The notes under the pieces: model-generated
The model's input: the letters and a program-made list of their open reading frames with translations, nothing else
What the model was told of the DNA's origin: nothing
Databases searched by the model: none
Origin: Allobosea sp. TND4EK4
GTDB taxonomy: Bacteria; Pseudomonadota; Alphaproteobacteria; Rhizobiales; Beijerinckiaceae
Assembly (NCBI RefSeq): GCF_900156025.1
Contig: NZ_FTMO01000001.1
Coordinates: 124,001-188,000 of the forward strand
DNA: 64,000 nt
Reading direction: 5' to 3'
Translations under genes and position numbers: made by a program
Part shown: piece by piece, positions 10,850 through 20,297 of the stretch
How the letters are laid out: each line of letters opens with the position of its first letter
How positions within the stretch are numbered: position 1 is the first letter of the stretch

Positions 10850-11548
10850 TCAGGGCTGTTCGTCGGGGTAGAGTTCCGACAGCGCTTCCTGGACCAGCGG
10901 CCGGGTCACCCTCCGGCCGCGTTCGAGCGCCAGCCTGTCGAGGCGATCGACCATCGAGCGGGCGGCCGCGAAGGACCGCTCCATCCGCAAGGCGAGGGTG
11001 TCGATCACGGCGGTGTCGACCACGAGCTGGCGGTCGATGAAGAGCTTGACCAGAACCGCGCGCAGCAGCCCGTCATCCGGCGGCCCGATCGTCGCGCTCG
11101 GCGCCAGGCGCAGGCGCGAGAGCAGGTCCGGCACGCGCAGCCCCCAGGATTCCGGGCCCGTCCGCGCCGTCAGAAGCAGATGGCCGCCCCGCGCCTTCAC
11201 CGCATTCATCAGGTGAAACAGCGCCGCCTCGTCGAAGGGGCCGGCGTCGCAGTCCTCGACGAGGAGAGCGCCGTTCGAGATCAGATGCGCGACCTTCTCA
11301 TCCGTGAGCTCGCGGGCGGCGACCGTCCAGGCATGCGCCATCCGAGCCCAGATCGCGGCGAGATGGGTCTTGCCGGCGCCCTCGGGGCCGGTCAGCCGCA
11401 GCCAGGCGTCGGGCCAGCGCGGCCAGCTCTCGACGAGGCCGTAGGCAGCCTCGTTGGAGGGGCCGACGAGAAAATCCTCGATGCCGTGGCGGCTGTCGAC
11501 CGGGAGGTCGAAAGCGAGCTGGCGCGGGCGCGCGGGACTGTCCGGCAT
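10850..11548 (-). CDS. hdaA: DnaA regulatory inactivator HdaA
   Basis: This 232-residue AAA+ protein resembles DnaA domain III and, with the sliding clamp, drives hydrolysis of DnaA-ATP to limit re-initiation. The N-terminal RQLAFDLPVDSRHG segment includes the clamp-binding type QLxFDL motif. Walker A is GPEGAGKTHL and Walker B is LLVEDCD. The ATG at 11548 puts the clamp motif within the first 12 residues, as in the family; the longer frame upstream runs into the permease gene. It starts 4 bases after the perM-like stop codon. This gene order is common in Hyphomicrobiales. Confidence 0.88.
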   Translation of the reverse strand: MPDSPARPRQLAFDLPVDSRHGIEDFLVGPSNEAAYGLVESWPRWPDAWLRLTGPEGAGKTHLAAIWARMAHAWTVAARELTDEKVAHLISNGALLVEDCDAGPFDEAALFHLMNAVKARGGHLLLTARTGPESWGLRVPDLLSRLRLAPSATIGPPDDGLLRAVLVKLFIDRQLVVDTAVIDTLALRMERSFAAARSMVDRLDRLALERGRRVTRPLVQEALSELYPDEQP

Positions 11549-11552
11549 CGCG

Positions 11553-12662
11553 TCAGCGTTCAAGGTCGACCTTGACCACGACCTCAGGCGGCTGGCGCAC
11601 GGGCCCGCCCCGATAGAGGTTGCTGGCGAGGTATTGGCGCAGGGCGAAACGGCAGAGCACACCGGCAACGGCCGCCAGCGGCACCGCCATCAACAGGCCG
11701 ACGAAGCCGAACAGCGAGCCGAAGGCGAGCAGGGCGAACATCAGCCAGACCGGATGCACGCCGATCGAATCGCCGACGAATTTCGGCTGGAAGATGTTGC
11801 CCTCCAGGAACTGGCCGACGAGGAACACGCCGAGCGTCGCCAGAGGCCAGGTCCAGTCGGGCCAGAACTGCACCGTCGCCACTCCGACCGAGAGCACCAG
11901 GCCTGTCAGCGAACCGACATAGGGGATGAAGGAGAGGAAGCCCGAGATGATCCCGATCAGCGCGCCGAAATTGACGCCGATGATGCTGAGCCCGATCGCG
12001 TAGAACGCACCGAGCAGCAGGCAGACGAGCGCCTGCCCCCTCAGGAAGCCGGCGATGGCGGTGTCCATCTCCTTCAGCAGCCCGCGGATGGTTTCGCGAT
12101 GGGCCCGCGGCAGCCAGCCGTCGACGGTCGCGACCATCCGGTCCCAGTCGGCGAGGAGGTAGAAGGCGATCACGGGCGTCAGCACCAGCAGCGAGAAGAC
12201 GCCGACGATCGCCGTGCCCCCGCTCCAGAGCGATTGCAGCAGGCCGCCGACCCATTTCGTCGCGGCGCCGACGAGATCGCCGAGCGAGCTCTGCGCCTCC
12301 TTGGCGAGTTCGCCGCCGCCGAAACGCTCGAGCCAGGGCGCTCCCTTCTCCATCACCAGTTCCTGGAGCCGGGACGCATCCTGAGGCAGCCGGGCCACCA
12401 GGCCGGCCAGCTGCTGGCCCAGCAGCGGCGCCAGCAGCACCAGGGCCAGCACGAAGAACAGCAGGAAGACGACGAGGATGACGATGGTGGCGGCGAGCCG
12501 GCTCATCCCCAGCCGCTCCAGCCGGTCGGCGAGCGGATCGAGCAGATAGGCCAGCGCCAGCGCGGCGATGAAGGGCAGCAGGATGTCGCGGAAGATGATC
12601 AGGAAGATCACGAAGACGAGGAGCGACCCCAGCCAAAAGCCGATCTGGCGTTGCAACGTCAT
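11553..12662 (-). CDS. AI-2E/PerM family transporter
   Basis: This 369-residue inner-membrane protein has about eight predicted hydrophobic segments, beginning with a pair at residues 8-40, and a final block around GLLMAVPLAAVAGVL. The family is named after the E. coli autoinducer-2 exporter TqsA and PerM, but most members have unknown substrates. Its fixed position before hdaA in this order suggests transcriptional linkage rather than shared function. Confidence 0.88.
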   Translation of the reverse strand: MTLQRQIGFWLGSLLVFVIFLIIFRDILLPFIAALALAYLLDPLADRLERLGMSRLAATIVILVVFLLFFVLALVLLAPLLGQQLAGLVARLPQDASRLQELVMEKGAPWLERFGGGELAKEAQSSLGDLVGAATKWVGGLLQSLWSGGTAIVGVFSLLVLTPVIAFYLLADWDRMVATVDGWLPRAHRETIRGLLKEMDTAIAGFLRGQALVCLLLGAFYAIGLSIIGVNFGALIGIISGFLSFIPYVGSLTGLVLSVGVATVQFWPDWTWPLATLGVFLVGQFLEGNIFQPKFVGDSIGVHPVWLMFALLAFGSLFGFVGLLMAVPLAAVAGVLCRFALRQYLASNLYRGGPVRQPPEVVVKVDLER

Positions 12663-12744
12663 TCATCAGCCTCTTCGCTTGGCGGCAGCTCCGATCAAGA
12701 GCCGGGCCGCCGCAAAGTTCCCTAGCGGCAAGCCGTCCGGCCAC

Positions 12745-13275
12745 TCAACGCGTCATGTGCCGCAGCCAGAAGGCGAGATAGGCCGCCATCGAGGCGAGCG
12801 TCAACAGCGCGACCGCGGCATGGCCCAGCGTGGCCGCGCTCCCCAGCTCGAGTCCGAAGGCGCGCGAGCCCAGCGCCAGCGCCGCGAAGGCGATCTGCGC
12901 GGCGGTGTTGACCTTGCTGACGACGAAGGGCCTGATCGCGAGCGGCCTGTGCAGCAGCCATGACAGGACCACGGCGGCAACGATCATGATGTCGCGGGCG
13001 GCGACGATGACCACCAGCCAGACAGGGATCGCGCCGATGATGGCCAGCGTGACGTAGATCGAGACGATCAGCGCCTTGTCCGCCAGCGGATCGAGCCAGG
13101 CGCCAAGCTCGCTCGCCATTCCGCAATGGCGGGCGAGATAGCCGTCGACGGCGTCCGAGACACCGGCCACCACGAACCCGGCGAAGGCGAGCTCCCACTG
13201 CGCGTTCACGATCGCCACGATGATCAGCGGCACGAGGAACAGGCGCGCGATGGTGATCAGGTTGGGGATGGTCAT
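12745..13275 (-). CDS. CDP-alcohol phosphatidyltransferase family protein
   Basis: This 176-residue membrane enzyme transfers a phosphatidyl group from CDP-diacylglycerol to an alcohol. The complete family motif is visible from D41 to D66: D41-AV-D44-G45, A48-R49, G58, D62 and D66. The ATG at 13275 gives the usual start ([12 protein letters not shown]), typical of PgsA-like proteins; a 22-residue longer frame is less likely. Whether it makes phosphatidylglycerophosphate or cardiolipin cannot be told from sequence alone. It is the first gene of the minus-strand run to ppx and diverges from purM. Confidence 0.88.
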   Translation of the reverse strand: MTIPNLITIARLFLVPLIIVAIVNAQWELAFAGFVVAGVSDAVDGYLARHCGMASELGAWLDPLADKALIVSIYVTLAIIGAIPVWLVVIVAARDIMIVAAVVLSWLLHRPLAIRPFVVSKVNTAAQIAFAALALGSRAFGLELGSAATLGHAAVALLTLASMAAYLAFWLRHMTR

Positions 13276-13418
13276 GGCCGCAGCTTGGCGGAAGGCCGCC
13301 CGGTTCGCCAGTGGCGCAACCGTCTGGTGAGAATTCGACAAAGCTGCCGACCCTGCCTTGCCAGCCGCCGCCCGCTTGCCTATCGCTCGCGCGAGCAGGA
13401 ACGGAAGGCGAGAGAGCC

Positions 13419-14492
13419 ATGAGCAAGCCCGGCGCGAATGGACTGACCTATGCGCAGGCGGGTGTCGATATCGACGCCGGCAACGCCATGGTCGACCAGA
13501 TCAAGCCGCTGGTGCGCGCCACCCGCCGCCCCGGCGCGGATGCCGAGATCGGCGGCTTCGGCGGGCTGTTCGACCTCAAGGCGGCCGGTTTCAACGACCC
13601 GATCCTGGTCGCGGCCAATGACGGCGTCGGCACCAAGGTGAAGATCGCGATCGAGAGCGGGCTGCATTCCACGATCGGCATCGACCTCGTGGCGATGTGC
13701 GTCAACGACCTGATCGTCCAGGGCGCCGAGCCGCTGCTGTTCCTCGACTATTACGCCACCGGCAAGCTCGACCCCAGGGTCGGCGTCGAGATCGTGCGCG
13801 GCATCGCCGATGGCTGCCGCCAGTCCGGCTGCGCGCTGATCGGCGGCGAGACGGCCGAGATGCCCGGCATGTACGCTGAAAAGGACTATGATCTCGCGGG
13901 CTTTGCGGTCGGCGCGGCCGAGCGCGGCACGCTCCTGCCGCGCGAGGATCTGAAGCCCGGCGACGTTGTCTTCGGCCTGCCCTCCTCCGGCGTGCATTCC
14001 AACGGCTATTCGCTGGTGCGCCGCATCGTGCAGATGAGCGGGCTGGCCTGGAACGCGCCCGCCCCCTTCGCGCCTGGCAAATCCCTGGCCGAGGCGCTGC
14101 TGGAGCCGACGCGGATCTATGTGAAGCCGCTCCTCCAGGCCCTCAAGGCCACCGACGGCATCAAGGCGCTGGCCCATATCACCGGCGGCGGCTTCCCGGA
14201 CAACATCCCGCGCGTGCTGCCGGATGGGCTGGGCGTCTCGCTCGACCTCGCCGCGATCCCGGTGCCGCCCGTGTTCGGCTGGCTGGCGAAGACCGGCGGC
14301 GTCGCCGAGCGGGAGATGCTGCGCACCTTCAATTGCGGGCTCGGCATGGTGGTGGCGGCCGATGCGGCCAAGGCCGATGAGGTCCGGGCCGCGCTCGAAG
14401 CTGCCGGCGAGACGCCGGTGATGCTCGGCGCGGTCGTCACGGTCGCGGCGGGCGAAGAACAGGTCTCCTACCGCGGCAAGCTCGCACTGTGA
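13419..14492 (+). CDS. purM: Phosphoribosylformylglycinamidine cyclo-ligase
   Basis: This 357-residue enzyme makes aminoimidazole ribonucleotide (AIR) from FGAM and ATP, step five of purine synthesis. Signature segments are [12 protein letters not shown] at the start, [12 protein letters not shown] near residue 65 and [16 protein letters not shown] near residue 140. The ATG at 13419 gives the standard N-terminus; the frame extends 36 codons upstream without homology-like content. Its stop codon overlaps the purN start by 4 bases (GTGA), so the two are translationally coupled. Confidence 0.96.
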   Translation: MSKPGANGLTYAQAGVDIDAGNAMVDQIKPLVRATRRPGADAEIGGFGGLFDLKAAGFNDPILVAANDGVGTKVKIAIESGLHSTIGIDLVAMCVNDLIVQGAEPLLFLDYYATGKLDPRVGVEIVRGIADGCRQSGCALIGGETAEMPGMYAEKDYDLAGFAVGAAERGTLLPREDLKPGDVVFGLPSSGVHSNGYSLVRRIVQMSGLAWNAPAPFAPGKSLAEALLEPTRIYVKPLLQALKATDGIKALAHITGGGFPDNIPRVLPDGLGVSLDLAAIPVPPVFGWLAKTGGVAEREMLRTFNCGLGMVVAADAAKADEVRAALEAAGETPVMLGAVVTVAAGEEQVSYRGKLAL

Positions 14493-15112
14493 GCGATCGT
14501 CACGCCCGCAAGCGCGTCGGCGTGCTGATCTCCGGGCGCGGCTCCAACATGGTTTCGCTGGCCGAAGCGGCGCAGACGCCCGGTTATCCCGCCGATATCG
14601 CGCTCGTCGTCTCCAACATTCCGGATGTCGCCGGTCTGGAGCGGGCGCGCGGCTTCGGCATCGCGACGGCGACGGTGGACCACCGGACTTTCGGCAAGGA
14701 CCGCGAGGCGTTCGAGCGCGCGGTCGACGAGGTGCTGCGCGTCAACCAGATCGATCTGGTGGTGCTCGCCGGCTTCATGCGCATCCTGACGCCCTGGTTC
14801 GTGCAGCGCTGGGAAGGCCGGATGATCAACATCCACCCCTCCCTGCTGCCGCTGTTCAAGGGCACGCACACGCACGCCCAGGCTCTCGCCGCCGGCGTTT
14901 CCGAGCATGGCTGCTCGGTGCATTTCGTCGTGCCGGAGCTCGATGCCGGGCCTGTGATCCTGCAGGCGAAGGTGCCGGTGCTTGCCGGTGACGACGAGGA
15001 GACGCTGTCGCAGCGCGTCCTCGTCGAGGAGCACAAGCTCTATCCGGCGGCGCTGGCGGAGGTCGCTTCAGGGCGGGCGCGACTCGTCGGCGGCGTGGTC
15101 GAGCGCGGCTAG
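14489..15112 (+). CDS. purN: Phosphoribosylglycinamide formyltransferase
   Basis: This 207-residue enzyme uses 10-formyl-tetrahydrofolate to formylate GAR in purine synthesis. It begins at a GTG overlapping the purM stop codon. The core motifs are [12 protein letters not shown] at the start, the catalytic segment [13 protein letters not shown] (Asn and His present) near residue 115 and [17 protein letters not shown] with the catalytic Asp. Its last codons overlap the convergent WYL gene by 4 bases. Confidence 0.95.
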   Translation: MSDRHARKRVGVLISGRGSNMVSLAEAAQTPGYPADIALVVSNIPDVAGLERARGFGIATATVDHRTFGKDREAFERAVDEVLRVNQIDLVVLAGFMRILTPWFVQRWEGRMINIHPSLLPLFKGTHTHAQALAAGVSEHGCSVHFVVPELDAGPVILQAKVPVLAGDDEETLSQRVLVEEHKLYPAALAEVASGRARLVGGVVERG

Positions 15113-15864
15113 GCGGCCTTGTCAGCGGCGGCGGCCTCGCCCCCCCGCCCTTCGCGCTGGCAGCGCGCCCATTCCTCCCGCGCCGTTTCCTCTTCCTTCT
15201 GCCAGCGGCGGAAGAGCTCGGCGCGGCGGCCTGGATAGCGCTCCTCGAGCGCCGCCAGCCCGGTGATGCGGTCGGTGCGGAAGTGGCGGAAGGCCTGCCG
15301 CAGCTCGCACCAGGCGATCACGACGCGCACCCGCTCGTAGAAGGTCATGCCGATCGGCCAGATCATGCGCTGCGTCGCCTGCCCGCTCTCGTCGCTGTAA
15401 TGGATCGAGAGCTTGCGGCCGTTGCGGATCGCGGCGCGGACGGGGGCGATATCGACCCGGTCGACCGGCAGATCGCCGGGATAGGAGGCGGCGAAGAGCG
15501 CGCCGTCGAGCAGGATCGGCTTGAGATGGGAGGGCAGCACGGCCGCGACCTTGCTGACCACGTCCTCGGCGGCCCGCGCCAGGCTGGGATCGGCCCGCTC
15601 GGTCAGCCAGCGCATGCCGACCAGCACCGCCTCGATCTCGTCGGGCGACAGCATCAGCGGCGGCAGGTCGAAGCCGGCGTCCAGCACATAGCCGATGCCG
15701 GCCTCGCCGCGCACGGGGACGCCCTGGCGGACGAGCGCGCCGATATCGCGGTAGACCGTGCGGACCGAGACATTCAGTTCCGCCGCCAGCGTCTCCGCCG
15801 TGACGGGGCGCCTGCGGCGGCGCAGGCTCTGGATCATGTCGAGCAAACGTTCAGCGCGCTGCAC
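15109..15864 (-). CDS. HTH/WYL-domain transcriptional regulator (YafY family)
   Basis: The 251-residue protein has an N-terminal winged helix (residues 1-60, with VTAETLAAELNVSVRTVYRD as the recognition region) and a C-terminal WYL ligand-sensing domain (residues 135-215). WYL regulators sense nucleic-acid or small-molecule ligands and many control stress or DNA-damage genes; the target here is unknown. The C-terminus is a charged helix rich in Glu and Arg. The gene converges on purN and has no obvious partner. Confidence 0.85.
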   Translation of the reverse strand: MQRAERLLDMIQSLRRRRRPVTAETLAAELNVSVRTVYRDIGALVRQGVPVRGEAGIGYVLDAGFDLPPLMLSPDEIEAVLVGMRWLTERADPSLARAAEDVVSKVAAVLPSHLKPILLDGALFAASYPGDLPVDRVDIAPVRAAIRNGRKLSIHYSDESGQATQRMIWPIGMTFYERVRVVIAWCELRQAFRHFRTDRITGLAALEERYPGRRAELFRRWQKEEETAREEWARCQREGRGGEAAAADKAA

Positions 15865-16203
15865 GGCTTTCTCTCCCGCCTCTGGTCCTGATCGGCATCG
15901 CGAACGTCGAGACAGGCCGCTCGCAAGCGGCCCGCATTCGTCAGCGATGGCAGGATGCCCTGGCCCGACTGACAGCTTCTGTCAGGAGCATGGCAGCAGC
16001 AAGGCGGCAGGTGGAGGATGTCGCCCAGCGGCCTCTCAACAGCGACCCGTCATCCCGGGCGCAGCAAAGCGCAGACCCGGGATCCATGCCGGAACGCTCC
16101 CGATGAAGGGGCAGGCATCGACTCCGGACCGGCGCAGCCGAAGCCGCCTGTCCGGGATGACGGCCGCTCTCCAGGTCAATTCACCGCAATGAGGGCAGCC
16201 TGC
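15865..16203. other. Intergenic region with one palindromic repeat
   Basis: These 339 bases lie between the start of the WYL regulator and the end of the small secreted protein gene. They hold the WYL promoter region on the left and one full-length dispersed palindromic repeat at 16049-16161. I see no coding region. Confidence 0.6.
16049..16161. repeat. Dispersed palindromic repeat, family A
   Basis: The copy begins with GTCATCCCGG and ends with its exact reverse complement CCGGGATGAC. It carries the internal signature GACCCGGGATCCATGCCGG, shared with the copy at 34079, and a CTGTCCGGG right arm. Confidence 0.85.
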
Positions 16204-16566
16204 TCAGAACGGGCGCTTCAGCTTGCACTTGTCGAGGAAGGAGAGCGCCTTCTCGCGGGACGAATCGTTGAAGTAGCCGGTCTCGCGGAAGGCCTGGATC
16301 TCGTCCTTGGTCATGGATTCGATCGTGCCGTTGGCGTAGCAGCTGCAAGGCGAATGCACCGCCTCGCGGGTCGTGCCCATCAGGCCCGACTGGGTGACGA
16401 GGCAGGCGTCGAAGGCGCGCAGCTTGATCATGTAGGGCGTCAGGTTCTTGGCCGTCGGGTCTGGCGCAGGCAGCGTCGTCTGGCTGCTCGCGGCATGGGC
16501 CGCGATGCTCAGAAGAAGCGAGACTCCACCGGCCAGAACGACCGCACCCATCCGCCGCATGATCAT
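16204..16566 (-). CDS. Small secreted protein with four cysteines
   Basis: Starting at the ATG at 16566, the product is 120 residues with a signal peptide (MIMRRMGAVVLAGGVSLLLS, cleavage near AHA-A). The mature part has four cysteines (DACLV, PCSC and DKCKL) that could form two disulfide bonds in the periplasm. The pattern resembles small periplasmic proteins of unknown function in Bosea and Methylobacterium relatives, but I do not recognise a named family. A start 30 codons upstream is possible but would hide the signal peptide. Confidence 0.7.
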   Translation of the reverse strand: MIMRRMGAVVLAGGVSLLLSIAAHAASSQTTLPAPDPTAKNLTPYMIKLRAFDACLVTQSGLMGTTREAVHSPCSCYANGTIESMTKDEIQAFRETGYFNDSSREKALSFLDKCKLKRPF

Positions 16567-16668
16567 GACTTCGCCTGCCCTTCGCGAGAAAAACCGGCGC
16601 GCTGGCCGATCAGGCGCCGCATCGCTTCCGCATGACACAGCCGCTCGAAAGGTCAAGAGGACTGACCG

Positions 16669-18756
16669 TCACGCTTTCCTGATCCAGACCTTGTTGTCGT
16701 GGAAGGCGGCACCGCCGAAGGGAGCGGGCGAATCCGCGCCCGTGAGCGTGTTGATGCCACGGCCATGCCTGTGGGCGGCATTGGGCCAGATCGACTCGGC
16801 GATGACGACACCGCGGACGACGCCTGGAAACAAGACCGCGGTAAGGTGGACCGTGCCGCCGTGGTTGCCGATCACCACCTCGTCGCCGGCGGCGATGCCG
16901 AGGCCGGCGGCGTCATCGGGATGCAGCATCAGCGTCGGGCCGCCCTCCTTCTTCACCGATCCGGGCGTCTCGGTGAAGGTCGAGTTCAGGAAGCTGCGGG
17001 CCGGGCTGGTGGCGAGGCGGAAGGGATGCTCTTCGTCCGCCAGCTCGATCACGTCCCACTGGTCGGGCAGTGCCGGCATCGCCGCGTGCGGCCCGCGCAG
17101 CCCGTCATTTCCGTTCGGTACCTTCGGCCAGACCGGCTTGAACCGGAACCGGCCGTCCGGATAGCCGAAGCCCTTCAGGTAATGCGCGGTCTCGAAATCC
17201 GGCTGTATGTCGATGAACTCGTTCGCGATCAGCTCGTCGAGCGTGCCGCGCCCGGTCTCGCGCAGCGTCCAGTCGACGAGTTCGCGCGGGCTCATGGAGA
17301 AACCGCGATGCTCGGCGCCGAGGCGCGTCGCGAGATCGCAGATCACCTCATGGTTGGAGCGGCATTCGCCGGGCGGCTCGATCAGCTTGCCGCCCCACAT
17401 GATGTGCTGGTGGCCGCCGCCCTGATAGAGGTCGTCATGCTCCATGAACTGGGTGGCCGGCAGCAGGATATCGGCCATCTGCGCCGTCTCCGTCATGAAC
17501 TGCTCGTGGACGACGGTGAACAGGTCCTCGCGGGCGAAACCCTGCTTGACCAGCTCCTGCTCCGGCGCGACCGAAACCGGGTTGGTGTTCTGGATGAACA
17601 GCGCCTTCACGGCTCCTCCGCCGCGCAGCGCCTCGCCGTCCCCCGTGAGCACGCGGCCGATCTGCGACTGGTCGAGCTGGCGCACGCCGCGGTCCATCGC
17701 GTCGAGCCCCTCGATCAGCCTCTTGCGCCATTTGTAGATGCCGCTGTTGCTGTGGAAGGCGCCGCCGCCCTCATATTGCCAGGCGCCCGTCACGGTCGGC
17801 ACGCAAAGCGCGGCGTGCATGGCGACGGCGCCGTTGCGCTGGCGGGCGAAGCCATAGCCCAGCCGGAAGAAGCTCTTCCTGTGCGTGCCGACGAGCGCGG
17901 CGAACTCCTCGATCTGCGCGACGTCGAGGCCGGTGATCGCGGCGGCCCATTCCGGCGTGCGGGTGGCCAGATGCGCCTCCAGCTCGTCGGGGCAGTCGGC
18001 GTAGCGGGCGAGATAGTCGCGGTCGGCGTGGCCGTCGCGGAAGAGCACATGCATGACCGCGCAGGCGAGCGCGGCGTCGGTGCCAGGCTTCAGCACCAGG
18101 GCAAGATCGGCCTGCTGGAGCGTGGCGTTGCGGTAGATGTCGATGGCGACGATCTTGGCGCCGCGCTCCTTGCGGGCCTTGACCGCGTGGTTCATCACAT
18201 TGACCTGGGTGTGCACGGCGTTCGTGCCCCAGATCACCACGCAGTCCGACTTCGCCATCTCGCGCGGGTCGGGCCCGGCGAGGCGCCCCGTGCCGGCGAT
18301 GAAGCCGGTCCATGCGGTCGTGGTGCAGATCGTCGAATACTGGCCGGAATAACGCTTGGCATGCCGCAGACGGTTGATGCCGTCGCGCATCACCAGGCCC
18401 ATCGTGCCGGCATAGTAATAGGGCCAGACCGCTTCGGCCCCGTGCTCCGCCTCGATGGCGAGGAAGCGCCGCGCGATCTCGTCCAGCGCCTCGTCCCAGG
18501 AGATGCGCGCGAACTGGCCCGAGCCCTTGGGGCCGGTGCGGCGCATCGGATGAAGCAGCCGGCCGGGATGGTGGATGCGCTCGGCGTAGCGGGCGACCTT
18601 CGCGCAGATGACGCCGTCGGTGTAGCTCTGCCGCTTGCTGCCGCGAACGCGGCCGATGCTGCGCCCGTCGATGACCTCCACCTCCAGCGAGCAGGCCGAG
18701 GGGCAGTCATGCGGGCAGACCGAAGGGCGGATATCGATGCGCGGCGCGATGTTCAT
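16669..18756 (-). CDS. Molybdopterin-dependent oxidoreductase (bis-MGD, DMSO reductase superfamily)
   Basis: The 695-residue protein has an N-terminal [4Fe-4S] cluster motif (C14, C18, C22 and C51, followed by K53), molybdopterin-binding domains, and a C-terminal guanine-dinucleotide binding domain starting near residue 585 (FRLATSPARSFLNSTF). C144 in YSTICTTTAW is a candidate molybdenum ligand. There is no twin-arginine signal, so it should be cytoplasmic. No electron-transfer or membrane subunit lies next to it. The substrate cannot be assigned; close relatives are annotated only as molybdopterin oxidoreductases. Confidence 0.88.
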   Translation of the reverse strand: MNIAPRIDIRPSVCPHDCPSACSLEVEVIDGRSIGRVRGSKRQSYTDGVICAKVARYAERIHHPGRLLHPMRRTGPKGSGQFARISWDEALDEIARRFLAIEAEHGAEAVWPYYYAGTMGLVMRDGINRLRHAKRYSGQYSTICTTTAWTGFIAGTGRLAGPDPREMAKSDCVVIWGTNAVHTQVNVMNHAVKARKERGAKIVAIDIYRNATLQQADLALVLKPGTDAALACAVMHVLFRDGHADRDYLARYADCPDELEAHLATRTPEWAAAITGLDVAQIEEFAALVGTHRKSFFRLGYGFARQRNGAVAMHAALCVPTVTGAWQYEGGGAFHSNSGIYKWRKRLIEGLDAMDRGVRQLDQSQIGRVLTGDGEALRGGGAVKALFIQNTNPVSVAPEQELVKQGFAREDLFTVVHEQFMTETAQMADILLPATQFMEHDDLYQGGGHQHIMWGGKLIEPPGECRSNHEVICDLATRLGAEHRGFSMSPRELVDWTLRETGRGTLDELIANEFIDIQPDFETAHYLKGFGYPDGRFRFKPVWPKVPNGNDGLRGPHAAMPALPDQWDVIELADEEHPFRLATSPARSFLNSTFTETPGSVKKEGGPTLMLHPDDAAGLGIAAGDEVVIGNHGGTVHLTAVLFPGVVRGVVIAESIWPNAAHRHGRGINTLTGADSPAPFGGAAFHDNKVWIRKA

Positions 18757-18801
18757 GGAGCGGTTCTAGAGTTTTTATCACGAGCGGTGAACAGCGCTCG
18801 T

Positions 18802-20010
18802 TCAGAAGTCCTTCTTCGGCATCGCTGCATCCGGCGCGATCTCCTGGAATGCCGCCATGAGCAGTTGGAGCGCCGCCTGGCAGACATCTCGTTCGGGCAC
18901 GACGCTGATCGCGGCCGCAGCTTCGGCCCATGCGACATCGGTGTCGATGCCCGTGTCCAGGCTCTTCAACTTGGTCTCGATCGCCTTGATGGCGAGGCGT
19001 GCCCGACCAAACTCGCTCTCCGAGATGAAGATGCTGACGTAACCGTTTCGGAATTCGAAGCACTGCTTGACGAAAGCGTACTGCGCATACGATCGCTTGA
19101 GCACATTGACGGGCCGACGCAATTCTCGCTGCCGCTCTTCCTCGGCGCGCTGGGCCTCAGCCCGTTTGCGGGCCGCCTCCTCCTCGGCCGCACGGCGCCG
19201 CTCTTCCTCGGCGCGCTGCATCTCCGCCCGGCGGAGCTCCGCCAGGCGGAGCTCTTCCGCTCTCCGCTGATCTGCCAAGCGCTGCTCTTCGGCACGGCGT
19301 TGTTCAGCCTCGAGGCGAAGCCTCTCCGCCTCGGCGCGCTGCTTCTCCATCTCGATGCGCTGCGCTTCCATCTGCGCGGCGACGAGGCGCGCGCTGGCGA
19401 GAACAGGCCGGAGCGCCGGGAAGCAAGCCTCCATTCCCGCTGGCGGCAAACGCCGGAATTCCTCCAGAACCGGCCGCGCCATCACGTGGCGGGCCTGGGC
19501 GAGCCTTGCGTCCATTCGACGGGTGAAACTCGCAAGGACATCGATATCCGTCTTCGGGTTTCGCTGCAGATCATCCTGCTCGATACCGGCAAAATCACGC
19601 CCGGCGTCTTGGACCTCGTAGATCTCCAGCATATCCGGACAACGCACAGGCTTATTCACCGTGATGGAGAGTCCCCCGGGCGCGGTCATGCGAGTCCGCG
19701 CGGCTCGCGGAAAATCGGCGAAGTACGGCCCATCGACGAAGCTGCGCCCGGTGCCGGAGCCATAGAGGCGATCATGTTCATTGACCATGAGAAGGCCTTC
19801 TGCCCGGCACGAACCGCCGAATGCCCGCCGGGCTCCCTCCCTGATCGTTTCGTCGGTTGCCGTGGCCGTCATGCCCTGAGCGACGATGGCGCGCGTGGCG
19901 CAATCGGTAGCAGCACGCACCGTGGGAGCGAACACCCGCCTGTTCTGATCCTGAGCAGACGCGCTACCCGCCAGAACCGACGCAACCAACACAACCCACA
20001 GACGCATCAT
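18802..20010 (-). CDS. Secreted coiled-coil protein of unknown function
   Basis: The 402-residue product starts with a signal peptide (MMRLWVVLVASVLAGSASAQ). Residues 1-210 form a globular region with scattered cysteines. Residues 215-300 are an almost uninterrupted charged helix rich in Glu, Arg and Ala (repeats such as EEQRLADQRRAEELRLAELR), and the last 100 residues are again globular. The architecture suggests a periplasmic structural protein or scaffold. The ATG at 20010 follows an AGGTGGGG site; a GTG 6 codons upstream is an alternative. I do not recognise the family. Confidence 0.75.
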   Translation of the reverse strand: MMRLWVVLVASVLAGSASAQDQNRRVFAPTVRAATDCATRAIVAQGMTATATDETIREGARRAFGGSCRAEGLLMVNEHDRLYGSGTGRSFVDGPYFADFPRAARTRMTAPGGLSITVNKPVRCPDMLEIYEVQDAGRDFAGIEQDDLQRNPKTDIDVLASFTRRMDARLAQARHVMARPVLEEFRRLPPAGMEACFPALRPVLASARLVAAQMEAQRIEMEKQRAEAERLRLEAEQRRAEEQRLADQRRAEELRLAELRRAEMQRAEEERRRAAEEEAARKRAEAQRAEEERQRELRRPVNVLKRSYAQYAFVKQCFEFRNGYVSIFISESEFGRARLAIKAIETKLKSLDTGIDTDVAWAEAAAAISVVPERDVCQAALQLLMAAFQEIAPDAAMPKKDF

Positions 20011-20297
20011 CACCGCCCCCCACCTCACGCTATACGCGAAGGCTTCGGCGAATCCAGCTTAGCGAAAGTCGAATGTCGTCATGAAATGAATGCACAAGCC
20101 CGGGGGCTCGCCTCGGGCGCCTCGGCCGAACCGCGCATCTGCGCGGACATTGGATGACGAGAGCAGATCGCCGCAGGCAGGCCGAAAGAAGGTGGTTCGC
20201 GTAACAACCCGTCAACGTTAACCGAGCCTCAATTCTCCTGACCGACAGTGCCTGCGAAACCCATGCGAGAGGTGCCTCGGCGCCGGAGTTCTGGATC

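Noticed and set aside
12722..13426. 234-codon minus-strand frame over the CDP-alcohol phosphatidyltransferase gene
   Set aside because: It is in another frame of a gene with a perfect D41...D66 family motif and shows no fold of its own.
16699..20157. 1152-codon plus-strand frame opposite the molybdoenzyme and coiled-coil genes
   Set aside because: It crosses two genes with clear signatures on the other strand and has typical antisense composition with no recognisable fold.
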